Source: UBA10365 sp041441915
Lineage (GTDB): Bacteria > Pseudomonadota > Alphaproteobacteria > Rhodobacterales > Rhodobacteraceae
DNA length: 64,000 nt
NCBI GenBank assembly: GCA_041441915.1
Contig: JASDRS010000026.1
Location: 71,514 to 135,513, forward strand
Direction of reading: 5' to 3'
The position numbers and the translations under genes were made by a program. Below are positions 26,757-35,815 of this stretch, piece after piece. How positions within the stretch are numbered: position 1 is the first letter of the stretch; each line of letters begins with the position of its first letter. A model generated the notes under the pieces. It was not told the DNA's origin and searched no databases. It saw only the letters and a program-made list of their open reading frames with translations.

Positions 26757-26960
26757 CTATTGCGCGCCAAGTTTCATATCGCGGTCGTAAGGCTTGCGTG
26801 CCTCCTTTACTACCGCTTGCCCGCACCGCATAACGCCGCGTGCAGCATCATATGCATAGGTTGGTCCGCCATGCAGCGCCCACCCTTTTGACAGAGCTTC
26901 GGACACTATATGGCAAAAGGACGATGTATCATCTTCTGTCAAGAAACGATAAATTTTCAT
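26757..26960 (-). CDS. DUF1737 domain protein
   Basis: A 67-residue small protein: MKIYRFLTEDDTSSFCHIVSEAL, GWALHGGPTYAYD, CGQAVVKEA. This matches the short DUF1737 family of unknown role found beside other genes in proteobacteria. Its ATG overlaps the NnrU stop by one base, so the two are cotranscribed. It lies about 130 bases upstream of the sdhC repeat on the same strand. Confidence 0.8.
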   Translation of the reverse strand: MKIYRFLTEDDTSSFCHIVSEALSKGWALHGGPTYAYDAARGVMRCGQAVVKEARKPYDRDMKLGAQ

Positions 26961-27514
26961 TAATAACTGCCTAAAAAAACGTTATGACCTGTTATTATAT
27001 GTGCCGCCGCGAACAGCCCGTAAAGCACAGCCGTGCCTGCTATATTCATTAAATCTCCTTTTAGGCCCCGACCAGTGGTCGGACGCACCCAAGGGCCTGA
27101 ACGGTTAATAAGCTTCATGCTAAAAAGTGCCCATCCGCCCATGGAGCCAAACAAGATGACCGAGGCCAAGTCGCCATTCACTGCCAAATGTGCCACTGCC
27201 CAAATTGCCGTCCCCCACAGCATTGGGTGGCGTATCCGGGTAAAAAGAACACCCTTAGTGCCGCTCACGCCGAACAGGTAAATTGCAATCAACATAAGTG
27301 TATTATTCAAATGCCCCATGCCATTGAGGGGAGAGTACAGCATCGCAATGTCAGCCATGCTGTATCCCCAGACCATCAAAACTACCGATACCACAATAAC
27401 GATTGCTAAAATCCATTTGCCCTGATCGCCTATCTTTGCGCGCCTGGCAGGTGCAATCCGCTTTGCCAGATGTGCCACGATCCATAAAAAAACTCCCAAG
27501 ATTAACAGCGTCAT
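26960..27514 (-). CDS. NnrU family membrane protein
   Basis: 184 residues with five to six hydrophobic helices. FLWIVAHLAKRIAPARR near the N-terminus, TRIRHPMLWGTAIWAVAHLAVNGD (conserved His residues) and GPWVRPTTGRGLKGDL are the NnrU/isoprenoid-methyltransferase-like signature. NnrU was named for an association with nitric-oxide metabolism in denitrifiers; no denitrification genes are present here, so the function is open. Translationally linked to the DUF1737 gene. Confidence 0.85.
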   Translation of the reverse strand: MTLLILGVFLWIVAHLAKRIAPARRAKIGDQGKWILAIVIVVSVVLMVWGYSMADIAMLYSPLNGMGHLNNTLMLIAIYLFGVSGTKGVLFTRIRHPMLWGTAIWAVAHLAVNGDLASVILFGSMGGWALFSMKLINRSGPWVRPTTGRGLKGDLMNIAGTAVLYGLFAAAHIITGHNVFLGSY

Positions 27515-28150
27515 TTGGTTCCTAACTTTCTTGGTTTTTGATGCAGCTTTTAACGCCTTGGATTAAAGTAAGAATTTCCCATCCCCACTTTATATGCAGA
27601 TTTTTAACAATTTTACCATCTAAAACTGTGGCGGCTTGGCCTTTTGGCCGTTGCTGCATTAAAGGCTTCAATCTGGCGTCTAGTAAGTAAGGTTTGTGAG
27701 AAATTTGCAGAAAATATCTGATTGACCAAATCAATTTGAGCATGGTGTATCAGGGTTTTGCCGACAAATCCTAAATCAGGTCCGTATGCTGACGGTCCAA
27801 AAATATCTGAGGAAACATAGATGAAAAAAGTAGCCTCACCGCTGCAATTGGCGATATTCTTTTATTATTCCAATAAACACGGCAGCCAATGTAGCTAGTG
27901 AAGAAAAGATTGTCTATTCACTGCCTTGCTTAGAATCAAGGCGTTTTTATTGAGAATCCTAGGCGGGGATTCGCCGTGAACTAGGTCCTGGACGGTTTTC
28001 AACCTATCTATTTTATGAAATTCAGGCAAAGTATTAAAGTGTTTCTGGGGTTAATCATGTCATACTTTGCGCAGGCTTGCGTCTTTGTGCGCAAAAGTTT
28101 ACCTCAACCCACATATTATTAACCGTACTTACGCAACCGGAGACAGCATC
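27515..28150. other. Gene-poor stretch upstream of mdh
   Basis: About 635 bases. A 73-codon frame on the minus strand (27522-27743) has no recognised family and weak support. On the plus strand near 27820 a short frame reads MKKVASPLQLAIFF, then continues in another frame as TAANVASEEKIVYSLPCL. This looks like a signal peptide followed by a mature start, so a decayed secreted protein gene is possible. The last 100 bases should contain the mdh promoter. Confidence 0.3.
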
Positions 28151-29113
28151 ATGGCTAGACCAAAAATCGCTCTTATAGGCGCCGGACAAATAGGTGGCAC
28201 TTTGGCCCATCTGGCCGCCATCAAAGAATTAGGCGATATAATTCTCTTTGACATTGCCGAAGGCACGCCACAAGGCAAAGCGCTTGATATTTCGCATTCT
28301 GGTCCTTCGGAAGGGTTTGATGCTTCAATCAAGGGGGCAAATTCTTATGTAGACATCGCGGGCGCTGATGTGTGTATCGTGACCGCAGGTGTGCCGCGCA
28401 AGCCTGGTATGAGCCGCGATGATTTACTGGGTATCAATCTGAAAGTTATGAAATCCGTGGGCGAGGGCATTAAAGCCCATGCGCCAAATGCCTTTGTGAT
28501 TTGCATCACCAATCCTTTGGACGCAATGGTTTGGGCTTTGCGCGAATTTTCGGGGCTACCCCATAAAAAAGTTGTGGGTATGGCGGGCGTTTTGGATTCG
28601 GCGCGTTTTCGCCATTTCCTAGCGCTTGAGTTTGATGTCTCGATGCGCGATGTCACTGCCTTTGTTTTGGGCGGTCATGGCGATACGATGGTGCCGCTTA
28701 CGCGCTATTCCACAGTTGCTGGTGTGCCATTGCCAGATTTGGTGGCAATGGGCTGGACAAGCCAAGAAAAGCTTGACGCAATCGTGCAGCGCACCCGTGA
28801 TGGTGGTGCCGAAATAGTTGGGCTTTTGAAAACTGGTTCGGCCTTCTATGCACCGGCAACTAGCGCAATTGAAATGGCAGAAAGCTATTTGAAAGACCAA
28901 AAGCGTGTGCTGCCATGTGCTGCTTTTGTGAATGGACCCTTTGGCCTGAAAGGTTTTTATGTTGGCGTGCCAACAGTGATTGGCGCAGGTGGAATCGAGC
29001 GGATTTTGGATATCAAGCTATCGCCTGATGAACAAATCATGTTTGATAAATCGATTGATGCCGTTAAAGGCTTGGTTGCGGCCTGCAAAGAGATTGATTC
29101 ATCTTTGGTTTGA
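28151..29113 (+). CDS. mdh: Malate dehydrogenase
   Basis: Oxidises malate to oxaloacetate with NAD+. 320 residues of the lactate-dehydrogenase-like class used by alphaproteobacteria. ALIGAGQIGGTLAHL (NAD fold), GVPRKPGMSRDDLLGIN (mobile active-site loop Arg), CITNPLDAMVW and LGGHGDTMVPL (catalytic His) are visible. Start chosen at 28151 with GGAGA upstream; the frame back to 28067 is not family-like. First of the TCA genes after a promoter gap, and followed by its own terminator. Confidence 0.96.
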   Translation: MARPKIALIGAGQIGGTLAHLAAIKELGDIILFDIAEGTPQGKALDISHSGPSEGFDASIKGANSYVDIAGADVCIVTAGVPRKPGMSRDDLLGINLKVMKSVGEGIKAHAPNAFVICITNPLDAMVWALREFSGLPHKKVVGMAGVLDSARFRHFLALEFDVSMRDVTAFVLGGHGDTMVPLTRYSTVAGVPLPDLVAMGWTSQEKLDAIVQRTRDGGAEIVGLLKTGSAFYAPATSAIEMAESYLKDQKRVLPCAAFVNGPFGLKGFYVGVPTVIGAGGIERILDIKLSPDEQIMFDKSIDAVKGLVAACKEIDSSLV

Positions 29114-29125
29114 GGCTTTCCCTAG

Positions 29126-29154
29126 CAGGGGCCCATGGTCCCTGTTGTGTTTTC
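29126..29154 (+). terminator. Probable terminator after mdh
   Basis: An 8-bp stem (CAGGGGCC at 29126-29133, GGTCCCTG at 29137-29144, one G-T pair, loop CAT) followed by TTGTGTTTT. It starts 13 bases after the mdh stop. Suggests mdh and sucC are separate transcripts or attenuated. Confidence 0.6.
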
Positions 29155-29302
29155 TGGCGATGTTTGATGATTTGCATGTGCTAAACTTGGTTTGATTTTT
29201 AAGAATACATCTGGTACACCACATCCCACTGATGGGGGCCTAATTCACTTACCGAGATTTTTCTGGGCGGTAATTTCGAATCATCAATAAAGGGAAGAAT
29301 GA

Positions 29303-29343
29303 TTTTTTGTGACCACAAAAAAATTTTGTGTGATCACAAAATT
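29303..29343. promoter_or_regulatory. Two TTTTGTG/CACAAAA palindromes upstream of sucC
   Basis: Palindrome 1 is TTTTTTGTG (29303-29311) and CACAAAAAA (29314-29322) with a 2-base centre. Palindrome 2 is AATTTTGTG (29322-29330) and CACAAAATT (29335-29343) with a 4-base centre. The arms are perfect 9-mers and the centres are 20 bases apart, two helical turns. They lie about 100 bases upstream of the sucC start, so they probably are operators for the suc operon; the regulator is unknown. Confidence 0.6.
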
Positions 29344-29443
29344 AAGTAAAAAACAAGATTTGGGGTTTAATGTGGAATTTCGCGTTTGCCTTGGGCACAT
29401 TTTGTGCCAATAGAGATGAAACCTGTTTTGATAGGACCGCGTT

Positions 29444-30637
29444 ATGAACATTCATGAATATCAAGCCAAAGCTCTGTTGAAGAGCTATGGTGCGCCAGTT
29501 TCCAAAGGGCGCCCAGTTTTGCAAATGGAGGATGCAATTGGGGCGGCGCAAGCGCTTCCTGGACCCGTTTGGGTAGTTAAAGCGCAAATCCATGCGGGCG
29601 GGCGCGGCAAAGGGAAATTTGTCGAAGCTGCAGCCGGTGAAAAGGGTGGCGTTCGCATCGTACGTTCGGCCCAAGAAGCCGCCGATGAAGCTACAAAAAT
29701 GTTGGGCAAAACTTTGGTGACGCACCAAACAGGCCCAACAGGAAAACAAGTTAACCGCGTATACATTGAAGATGGTTCGACCATCTCTAAAGAGTTCTAT
29801 TTGGCCCTGTTGGTTGACCGCGGGTCAAGCCGCGTTTCTTTCGTAGTTTCTACTGAAGGTGGAATGAATATTGAAGAAGTTGCGGAAGCGACCCCTGAAA
29901 AAATCATCAGCTTTTCGATTGATCCGGCTGTGGGTCTTTCTGACTTTCATGGCCGCCGCCTCGCCTTTGCGCTGGGCCTGACTGGGCCTGCCGTTAAGCA
30001 GTGTGCTGCCTTGGCTAAATTACTTTATAGGGTCTTTGTCGAGAAAGACATGGAGATGCTGGAAATTAATCCTTTGGTTCTGTCACCTGAGGGCGACTTG
30101 AAAGTGCTTGATGCAAAAGTAAGTTTCGATGGAAACTCGATGTTCCGTCATGCAGACATTGCCCAATTGCGCGATGAGACTGAAGAAGATGCAAAAGAAC
30201 TAGCCGCGTCAAAATTTGACCTAAACTATATAGCCCTTGATGGCGAAATTGGTTGCATGGTGAATGGAGCTGGTTTGGCGATGGCTACTATGGATATTAT
30301 CAAACTTTATGGGGCAGCACCGGCTAATTTTCTCGACGTAGGTGGCGGAGCAACTACAGAAAAAGTGACTGAAGCGTTCAAAATTATCACCTCTGACCCC
30401 AACGTCAAAGGCATTTTAGTCAATATTTTTGGTGGCATCATGCGATGCGATGTGATCGCTGAAGGCGTGATAGCTGCGGTTAAGCAAATGGGACTTAAAG
30501 TGCCATTGGTAGTGCGCTTGGAAGGTACCAATGTGGAAATTGGTAATGCCATCATTCGCAATTCCGGGCTGAATGTTATTGCTGGGGAAAACCTAGCAGA
30601 CGCCGCTGAAAAAATTGTCAAAGCGGTGAAAGGATAA
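29444..30637 (+). CDS. sucC: Succinyl-CoA synthetase beta subunit
   Basis: 397 residues; with SucD it converts succinyl-CoA to succinate while making ATP or GTP. MNIHEYQAKALLKSYGAPV (ATP-grasp start), QIHAGGRGKGKFVE, EINPLVLSPEGDL and DVGGGATTEKVTEAFKII plus LVNIFGGIMRCDVIAEG (CoA-ligase domain) are family hallmarks. GATAGGA ribosome site upstream. Heads the sucC-sucD-sucA-sucB-lpd run and starts 100 bases after the twin palindromes. Confidence 0.97.
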   Translation: MNIHEYQAKALLKSYGAPVSKGRPVLQMEDAIGAAQALPGPVWVVKAQIHAGGRGKGKFVEAAAGEKGGVRIVRSAQEAADEATKMLGKTLVTHQTGPTGKQVNRVYIEDGSTISKEFYLALLVDRGSSRVSFVVSTEGGMNIEEVAEATPEKIISFSIDPAVGLSDFHGRRLAFALGLTGPAVKQCAALAKLLYRVFVEKDMEMLEINPLVLSPEGDLKVLDAKVSFDGNSMFRHADIAQLRDETEEDAKELAASKFDLNYIALDGEIGCMVNGAGLAMATMDIIKLYGAAPANFLDVGGGATTEKVTEAFKIITSDPNVKGILVNIFGGIMRCDVIAEGVIAAVKQMGLKVPLVVRLEGTNVEIGNAIIRNSGLNVIAGENLADAAEKIVKAVKG

Positions 30638-30641
30638 TCCA

Positions 30642-31526
30642 ATGGCTGTACTTGTAAACGAACATACGAAATTGATCTGCCAAGGATTCACTGGCGCACA
30701 GGGCACGTTCCATTCTGAACAAGCTGTCGCTTATGGAACCAACATGGTAGGTGGCGTCACACCCGGTAAGGGCGGCAGTATCCATTTGAACCTTCCCGTC
30801 TTTAATTCGGTGCATGAGGCGCGCCATATCACTGGCGCTAATGCCTCGGTGATCTATGTGCCGCCACCCTTTGCAGCGGACGGCATACTTGAAGCGATTG
30901 ACGCTGAAATGGGACTAATTGTCTGTATCACTGAAGGTATTCCTGTCTTGGACATGGTGCGGGTAAAGCGGGCACTAGAAGGGTCAAAATCCCGACTTGT
31001 GGGACCAAACTGTCCGGGTGTAATCACCCCTGGTGCATGTAAAATTGGCATTATGCCTGGCCATATTCACCAACGTGGATCGGTTGGGGTTGTGTCGCGT
31101 TCTGGTACATTGACCTATGAAGCTGTTAAACAAACATCTGACCTTGGCTTGGGACAATCAACGGCCGTAGGCATTGGCGGCGATCCTATCAAAGGCACGG
31201 AACATATCGACGTTTTGGAAATGTTTTTGTCGGATCCCGAAACCCACTCGATCATTATGATTGGTGAAATTGGTGGCTCTGCCGAAGAAGAAGCTGCACA
31301 ATTTCTGGCTGATGAGAAAAAACGTGGCCGATGGAAACCAACCGCAGGCTTTATAGCAGGTCGAACCGCCCCAAAAGGCCGCCGGATGGGCCATGCAGGC
31401 GCAATTGTGGCCGGTGGCAAAGGTGATGCTGAAAGCAAAATCGACGCTATGCGCCGCGCTGGAATTATTGTTGCCGAAAGCCCTGCACATTTGGGCCAAG
31501 CCGTTATGGAAGCCATCGGAAAGTAA
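30642..31526 (+). CDS. sucD: Succinyl-CoA synthetase alpha subunit
   Basis: 294 residues. ICQGFTGAQGTFHSEQA (CoA-binding Rossmann fold), KPLP-equivalent VYVPPPFAADGILEAIDA, GPNCPGVITPG and the phosphohistidine in GHAGAIVAGGKG are visible. It begins 4 bases after sucC. Works as the heterotetramer or dimer partner of SucC in the TCA cycle. Confidence 0.97.
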   Translation: MAVLVNEHTKLICQGFTGAQGTFHSEQAVAYGTNMVGGVTPGKGGSIHLNLPVFNSVHEARHITGANASVIYVPPPFAADGILEAIDAEMGLIVCITEGIPVLDMVRVKRALEGSKSRLVGPNCPGVITPGACKIGIMPGHIHQRGSVGVVSRSGTLTYEAVKQTSDLGLGQSTAVGIGGDPIKGTEHIDVLEMFLSDPETHSIIMIGEIGGSAEEEAAQFLADEKKRGRWKPTAGFIAGRTAPKGRRMGHAGAIVAGGKGDAESKIDAMRRAGIIVAESPAHLGQAVMEAIGK

Positions 31527-31583
31527 CCAAAATAGACCATGCTGCTCTGAGGTGGCGCGGTTCCCTTTACACGCAGGTGCCAT

Positions 31584-34553
31584 ATGACCGTCCAAAACCC
31601 TAATGATGACAAGCGCGACGCATCCTTTATGGATGGTGCTAATGCCGCCTATATTGATCAATTAGCCGTCCAACATGCGTCTGATCCCGCATCTGTAGAT
31701 GCAGGCTGGGCCGCCTTTTTTGACACGATGGGCGAAACTGGCCTGGAGGTTGAGGCCCAAGCTCAGGGCCCTTCATGGGCGCGCAAAGACTGGCCGCCAC
31801 AACCCACTGACGACTTGACCCTAGCATTAACCGGCGAATTGGTGATGACAGCCCCTGTTGAAGCTCGTTCTGCTGGCCCAAAAATTCGAGCGGCCGCTCA
31901 GGCTGGTGGTATAGAACTGACAGGCGTACAAATTCAACGCGCCGTCCTTGATTCCATTCGCGCGCTGATGATAATTCGTGCCTACCGTATTCGTGGCCAT
32001 TTGGCGGCTGATCTGGATCCCTTAAGTTTATCTCAAAATACCCAACACCCTGAGCTTGAGCCTGCGACATATGGTTTTAGTGAAGCCGATATGGATCGCT
32101 CGATTTTTATTGATAATGTTTTAGGCCTAACGCATGCGTCGATGCGCCAGATTATTGAGATTATGAAGCGCACCTACTGCGGCACATTTGCTCTGCAATA
32201 TATGCATATTTCCGATGCTGAACAGGCCGCATGGCTAAAAGAGCGGATCGAAGGTTATGGCAAAGAAATCGCCTTTACACGAGAAGGGCGGAAAGCAATT
32301 TTGAACAAATTGGTTGAAGCCGAAGGCTATGAGAAGTTCCTGCATGTCAAATACACGGGCGCTAAACGTTTTGGGTTGGATGGAGGCGAAAGCCTTATCC
32401 CCGCGATGGAGCAAATCATAAAACGCGGTGGCAGTTTAGGTGTCAAAGACATTGTAATTGGCATGCCTCACCGTGGTCGTCTGTCAGTTTTAGCCAATGT
32501 AATGATGAAGCCTTACCGTGCGATTTTTAATGAATTTCAAGGTGGCTCTTACATGCCTGAAACGACTGATGGCTCGGGCGATGTGAAATATCACTTAGGC
32601 GCCTCATCAGATCGCACTTTTGATAAGAATACAGTGCACCTGTCACTCACGGCCAATCCCAGTCATCTTGAAGCGGTCAATCCCGTTGTTTTGGGCAAAG
32701 TGCGCGCCAAGCAAGATCAGTTGAATGATACCGAGCGCACGCAGGTGTTGCCTATATTACTGCATGGTGATGCGGCATTTGCGGGTCAAGGCGTTGTGGC
32801 CGAAGGCTTTGGTCTTTCAGGCCTTAAGGGCCACCGCACTGGTGGGACGATCCATATTGTGGTGAACAACCAAATTGGCTTTACAACCTCCCCGTCGTTT
32901 AGCCGCTCTTCGCCTTACCCTACCGATATTGCTCTTATGGTGGAAGCGCCGATTTTCCATGTTAACGGTGATGATCCCGAAGCCGTGGTACACGCCGCCA
33001 GAGTGGCTGTCGAGTTTCGTCAAACCTTCCATAAAGACGTGGTGCTCGACATTTTCTGTTATCGTCGCTTTGGCCATAATGAGGGCGATGAGCCCATGTT
33101 TACCAATCCAGAGATGTATAACCGAATCAAACGTCAAAAAACCACATTGCAGCTTTATACTGAACGTTTGGTTTCCGACGGGCTTATCTCCGAGGGCGAG
33201 GTCGAAGATCTGAAAGCGACATTCCAGGCCAAATTGAACGCAGAGTTCGAAGCTGGAAAAGACTATAAACCCAATAAGGCTGATTGGCTGGATGGTGGTT
33301 GGAAAAATATTGGCGCTAAGAACTTAGATAATTATCAAGTGGGCGCTACAGGCGTGAAGCTTGAAACGCTTAAGGACGTGGGCGCAGCGCTCACCCGTGT
33401 GCCAGCCAATTTCAACATTCACAAAACACTGAAACGCCAACTTGGCGCTAAAGATAAAATGTTCGCGACGGGGGAGGGCATCGACTGGGCAACGGGCGAA
33501 GCTTTGGCTTATGGAGCATTGTTGCTAGAAGGCAAGCCTGTGCGCCTTTCAGGACAAGATTGTACTCGCGGTACATTTAGTCAGCGCCACTCAGCTTTTG
33601 TCGATCAAGAAACCGAAGAGCGCCATTATCCCTTAAACCATATTCGGTCAGGCCAAGCGCACTACGAAGTGATTGACTCTATGCTGTCTGAATATGCGGT
33701 TTTAGGCTTTGAATATGGTTATTCTTTGTCTGAACCCAATACGTTGACCATGTGGGAAGCGCAGTTTGGCGATTTTGCCAATGGTGCGCAAATAATGTTT
33801 GATCAATTTGTTAACTCGGGCGAAAGTAAATGGCTGCGTATGTCGGGGCTGGTGGTGCTGTTGCCGCACGGGTTTGAAGGTCAGGGTCCCGAACATTCCT
33901 CGGCGCGACTTGAGCGTTTCTTACAGATGTCTGCACATGACAATTGGATTGTGGCCAATTGTACGACCCCAGCCAATTACTTCCATATTTTGCGCCGCCA
34001 AATAAATCGCGATTTCCGTAAACCTTTGGTGTTGATGACGCCAAAGTCTTTGCTACGCCATCCAAAATGCGTATCGAACCTTGAAGATTTCGCCGAAAAT
34101 TCAGTGTTCCACCGCGTGCTTTGGGATGACGCTCAGCTCGGTCACAGCAATATGACCCTGAAAGCCGATGACAAGATTAAACGCGTTGTTCTATGTTCGG
34201 GCAAAGTCTATTATGATATGTTGGCAGAACGCGACGCGCGTGTAAGTGATGATGTGTATATTTTGCGTGTTGAGCAGCTTTATCCTATGCCAACGCAATC
34301 TTTGGTTAAGGAGCTGTCGCGCTTTAAAAATGCAGAAATAGTCTGGTGCCAAGAAGAGCCTAAAAATCAAGGTGCTTGGTCTTATATCGAGCCTAACTTG
34401 GAATGGGTTCTTACCCGTGCTGGCAACCGTGTAACGCGCCCGGCCTACGTGGGCCGCGATGCCTCCGCCTCGCCTGCAACTGGATTGGCCTCAAAACATA
34501 AAGCCCAACAAGACGCGCTGGTTACTGAAGCGCTAACGATCAAAGGAAACTAA
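31584..34553 (+). CDS. sucA: 2-oxoglutarate dehydrogenase E1 component
   Basis: 989 residues; thiamine-diphosphate-dependent decarboxylation of 2-oxoglutarate and transfer to the lipoyl group of SucB. The N-terminal SFMDGANAAYIDQLAVQH is the helix that docks E1 onto the complex. GMPHRGRLSVLANV, the ThDP/Mg motif from VHGDD-like FHVNGDDPEAVVHAAR to FGHNEGDEPMFTNP, and the C-terminal transketolase part (QDCTRGTFSQRH) are complete. Small gaps and the same strand as sucD and sucB indicate one operon. Confidence 0.97.
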   Translation: MTVQNPNDDKRDASFMDGANAAYIDQLAVQHASDPASVDAGWAAFFDTMGETGLEVEAQAQGPSWARKDWPPQPTDDLTLALTGELVMTAPVEARSAGPKIRAAAQAGGIELTGVQIQRAVLDSIRALMIIRAYRIRGHLAADLDPLSLSQNTQHPELEPATYGFSEADMDRSIFIDNVLGLTHASMRQIIEIMKRTYCGTFALQYMHISDAEQAAWLKERIEGYGKEIAFTREGRKAILNKLVEAEGYEKFLHVKYTGAKRFGLDGGESLIPAMEQIIKRGGSLGVKDIVIGMPHRGRLSVLANVMMKPYRAIFNEFQGGSYMPETTDGSGDVKYHLGASSDRTFDKNTVHLSLTANPSHLEAVNPVVLGKVRAKQDQLNDTERTQVLPILLHGDAAFAGQGVVAEGFGLSGLKGHRTGGTIHIVVNNQIGFTTSPSFSRSSPYPTDIALMVEAPIFHVNGDDPEAVVHAARVAVEFRQTFHKDVVLDIFCYRRFGHNEGDEPMFTNPEMYNRIKRQKTTLQLYTERLVSDGLISEGEVEDLKATFQAKLNAEFEAGKDYKPNKADWLDGGWKNIGAKNLDNYQVGATGVKLETLKDVGAALTRVPANFNIHKTLKRQLGAKDKMFATGEGIDWATGEALAYGALLLEGKPVRLSGQDCTRGTFSQRHSAFVDQETEERHYPLNHIRSGQAHYEVIDSMLSEYAVLGFEYGYSLSEPNTLTMWEAQFGDFANGAQIMFDQFVNSGESKWLRMSGLVVLLPHGFEGQGPEHSSARLERFLQMSAHDNWIVANCTTPANYFHILRRQINRDFRKPLVLMTPKSLLRHPKCVSNLEDFAENSVFHRVLWDDAQLGHSNMTLKADDKIKRVVLCSGKVYYDMLAERDARVSDDVYILRVEQLYPMPTQSLVKELSRFKNAEIVWCQEEPKNQGAWSYIEPNLEWVLTRAGNRVTRPAYVGRDASASPATGLASKHKAQQDALVTEALTIKGN

Positions 34554-34554
34554 A

Positions 34555-35745
34555 ATGACCATAGAAGTCCGCGTTCCTTCATTAGGAGAAAGTGTCACCG
34601 AAGCAACTATCGCTACTTGGTTCAAAAAACCTGGTGACGCTGTGGCTGTTGATGAAACTCTATGTGAGTTAGAAACAGATAAGGTTTCGCTTGATGTACC
34701 AAGCCCAGTGGCTGGCGTTTTGGTTGAAATTTTGGCCCTTGAAGGCGAAACAGTTAATGCCTCTGGTTTTTTGGCAACGATCAATCAAGATGCCTCTGCC
34801 GCAGTTAGCACTGCCCCTTTGGCTGCCGAACCTGCGCTCCCCACGGCAAAAGATAAAGATATAGAAGATGCACCCGCCGCTAAAAAGGCTATGGCCGAAG
34901 CCAGACTATCGCCTGCCGATGTAGTGGGTACAGGTCGCGGTGGTCGTGTGATGAAAGAAGATGTGGCACGCGCGCAAACGGCCACTCCTATAGCGCCTGT
35001 CCCTAGCGCAGTCCTGCCACGCATGTCTGGGCCGCTTGAAGATCAACAGCGTGAAGAACGCGTAAAAATGTCTCGTCTGCGCCAAACCATTGCGCGACGC
35101 CTTAAAGAAGCGCAAAATACGGCGGCCATGCTGACTACCTATAACGAGGTTGATATGTCCGCGGTAATAGATTTGCGAAAAGTGTATAAAGACCAGTTCG
35201 AAAAGAAACATGGCGTAAAGATGGGCTTCATGTCCTTTTTTGTGAAAGCGTGTTGCCATGCTTTGCGCGAGGTTCCTGAAGTAAATGCCGAAATTGACGG
35301 CACAGATGTGATTTATAAAAATTATGTCCATATGGGTGTGGCCGTGGGCACGCCCTCGGGGCTGGTCGTGCCAGTGTTGCGCGATGCATGTCAAATGGGC
35401 TTTTCCGAGATAGAGCAAAAGATCGCAAAAATGGGCTTGCTTGCGCGTGATGGAAAATTGTCGATAGCCGAAATGTCGGGTGGTTCTTTCACCATTTCCA
35501 ACGGTGGTGTCTATGGCTCACTCATGTCGTCACCAATTTTGAATCCGCCGCAGTCGGGCATTTTAGGCATGCATAAGATCCAAGAACGCCCTGTCGTCGT
35601 GGGGGGGCAAATTGTAATTCGCCCAATGATGTATCTTGCTCTGTCTTATGATCACCGTGTCGTTGACGGTAAGGGGGCTGTAACCTTCTTGGTGCGCGTT
35701 AAAGAAGCGCTTGAAGATCCGCGCCGCTTGTTGATGGATTTGTAA
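34555..35745 (+). CDS. sucB: 2-oxoglutarate dehydrogenase E2 (dihydrolipoamide succinyltransferase)
   Basis: 396 residues with one N-terminal lipoyl domain (lipoylated Lys in ELETDKVSLDVPSP, residue about 42), an Ala/Pro linker, a peripheral-subunit-binding domain (KKAMAEARLSPADVVGTGRGGRVMKEDV) and the catalytic acyltransferase domain ending in YDHRVVDGKGAVTF (catalytic His and Asp). Starts one base after the sucA stop region. Forms the core of the complex with SucA and Lpd. Confidence 0.97.
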   Translation: MTIEVRVPSLGESVTEATIATWFKKPGDAVAVDETLCELETDKVSLDVPSPVAGVLVEILALEGETVNASGFLATINQDASAAVSTAPLAAEPALPTAKDKDIEDAPAAKKAMAEARLSPADVVGTGRGGRVMKEDVARAQTATPIAPVPSAVLPRMSGPLEDQQREERVKMSRLRQTIARRLKEAQNTAAMLTTYNEVDMSAVIDLRKVYKDQFEKKHGVKMGFMSFFVKACCHALREVPEVNAEIDGTDVIYKNYVHMGVAVGTPSGLVVPVLRDACQMGFSEIEQKIAKMGLLARDGKLSIAEMSGGSFTISNGGVYGSLMSSPILNPPQSGILGMHKIQERPVVVGGQIVIRPMMYLALSYDHRVVDGKGAVTFLVRVKEALEDPRRLLMDL

Positions 35746-35815
35746 GAATATTGTGCCGCGGTCTGGTTTGGCTGTGGCACAAAAGCCTAAGACGCTCAGA
35801 AGATAAGGAAACTCG

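Noticed and set aside
27522..27743. 73-codon minus-strand frame after NnrU
   Set aside because: No recognisable motif or good start site; not convincing as a gene.
29322..29343. CRP/FNR site upstream of sucC
   Set aside because: Half sites TGTG/CACA occur, but spacing (4 bases) does not match TGTGA-N6-TCACA, nor the FNR TTGAT-N4-ATCAA pattern.
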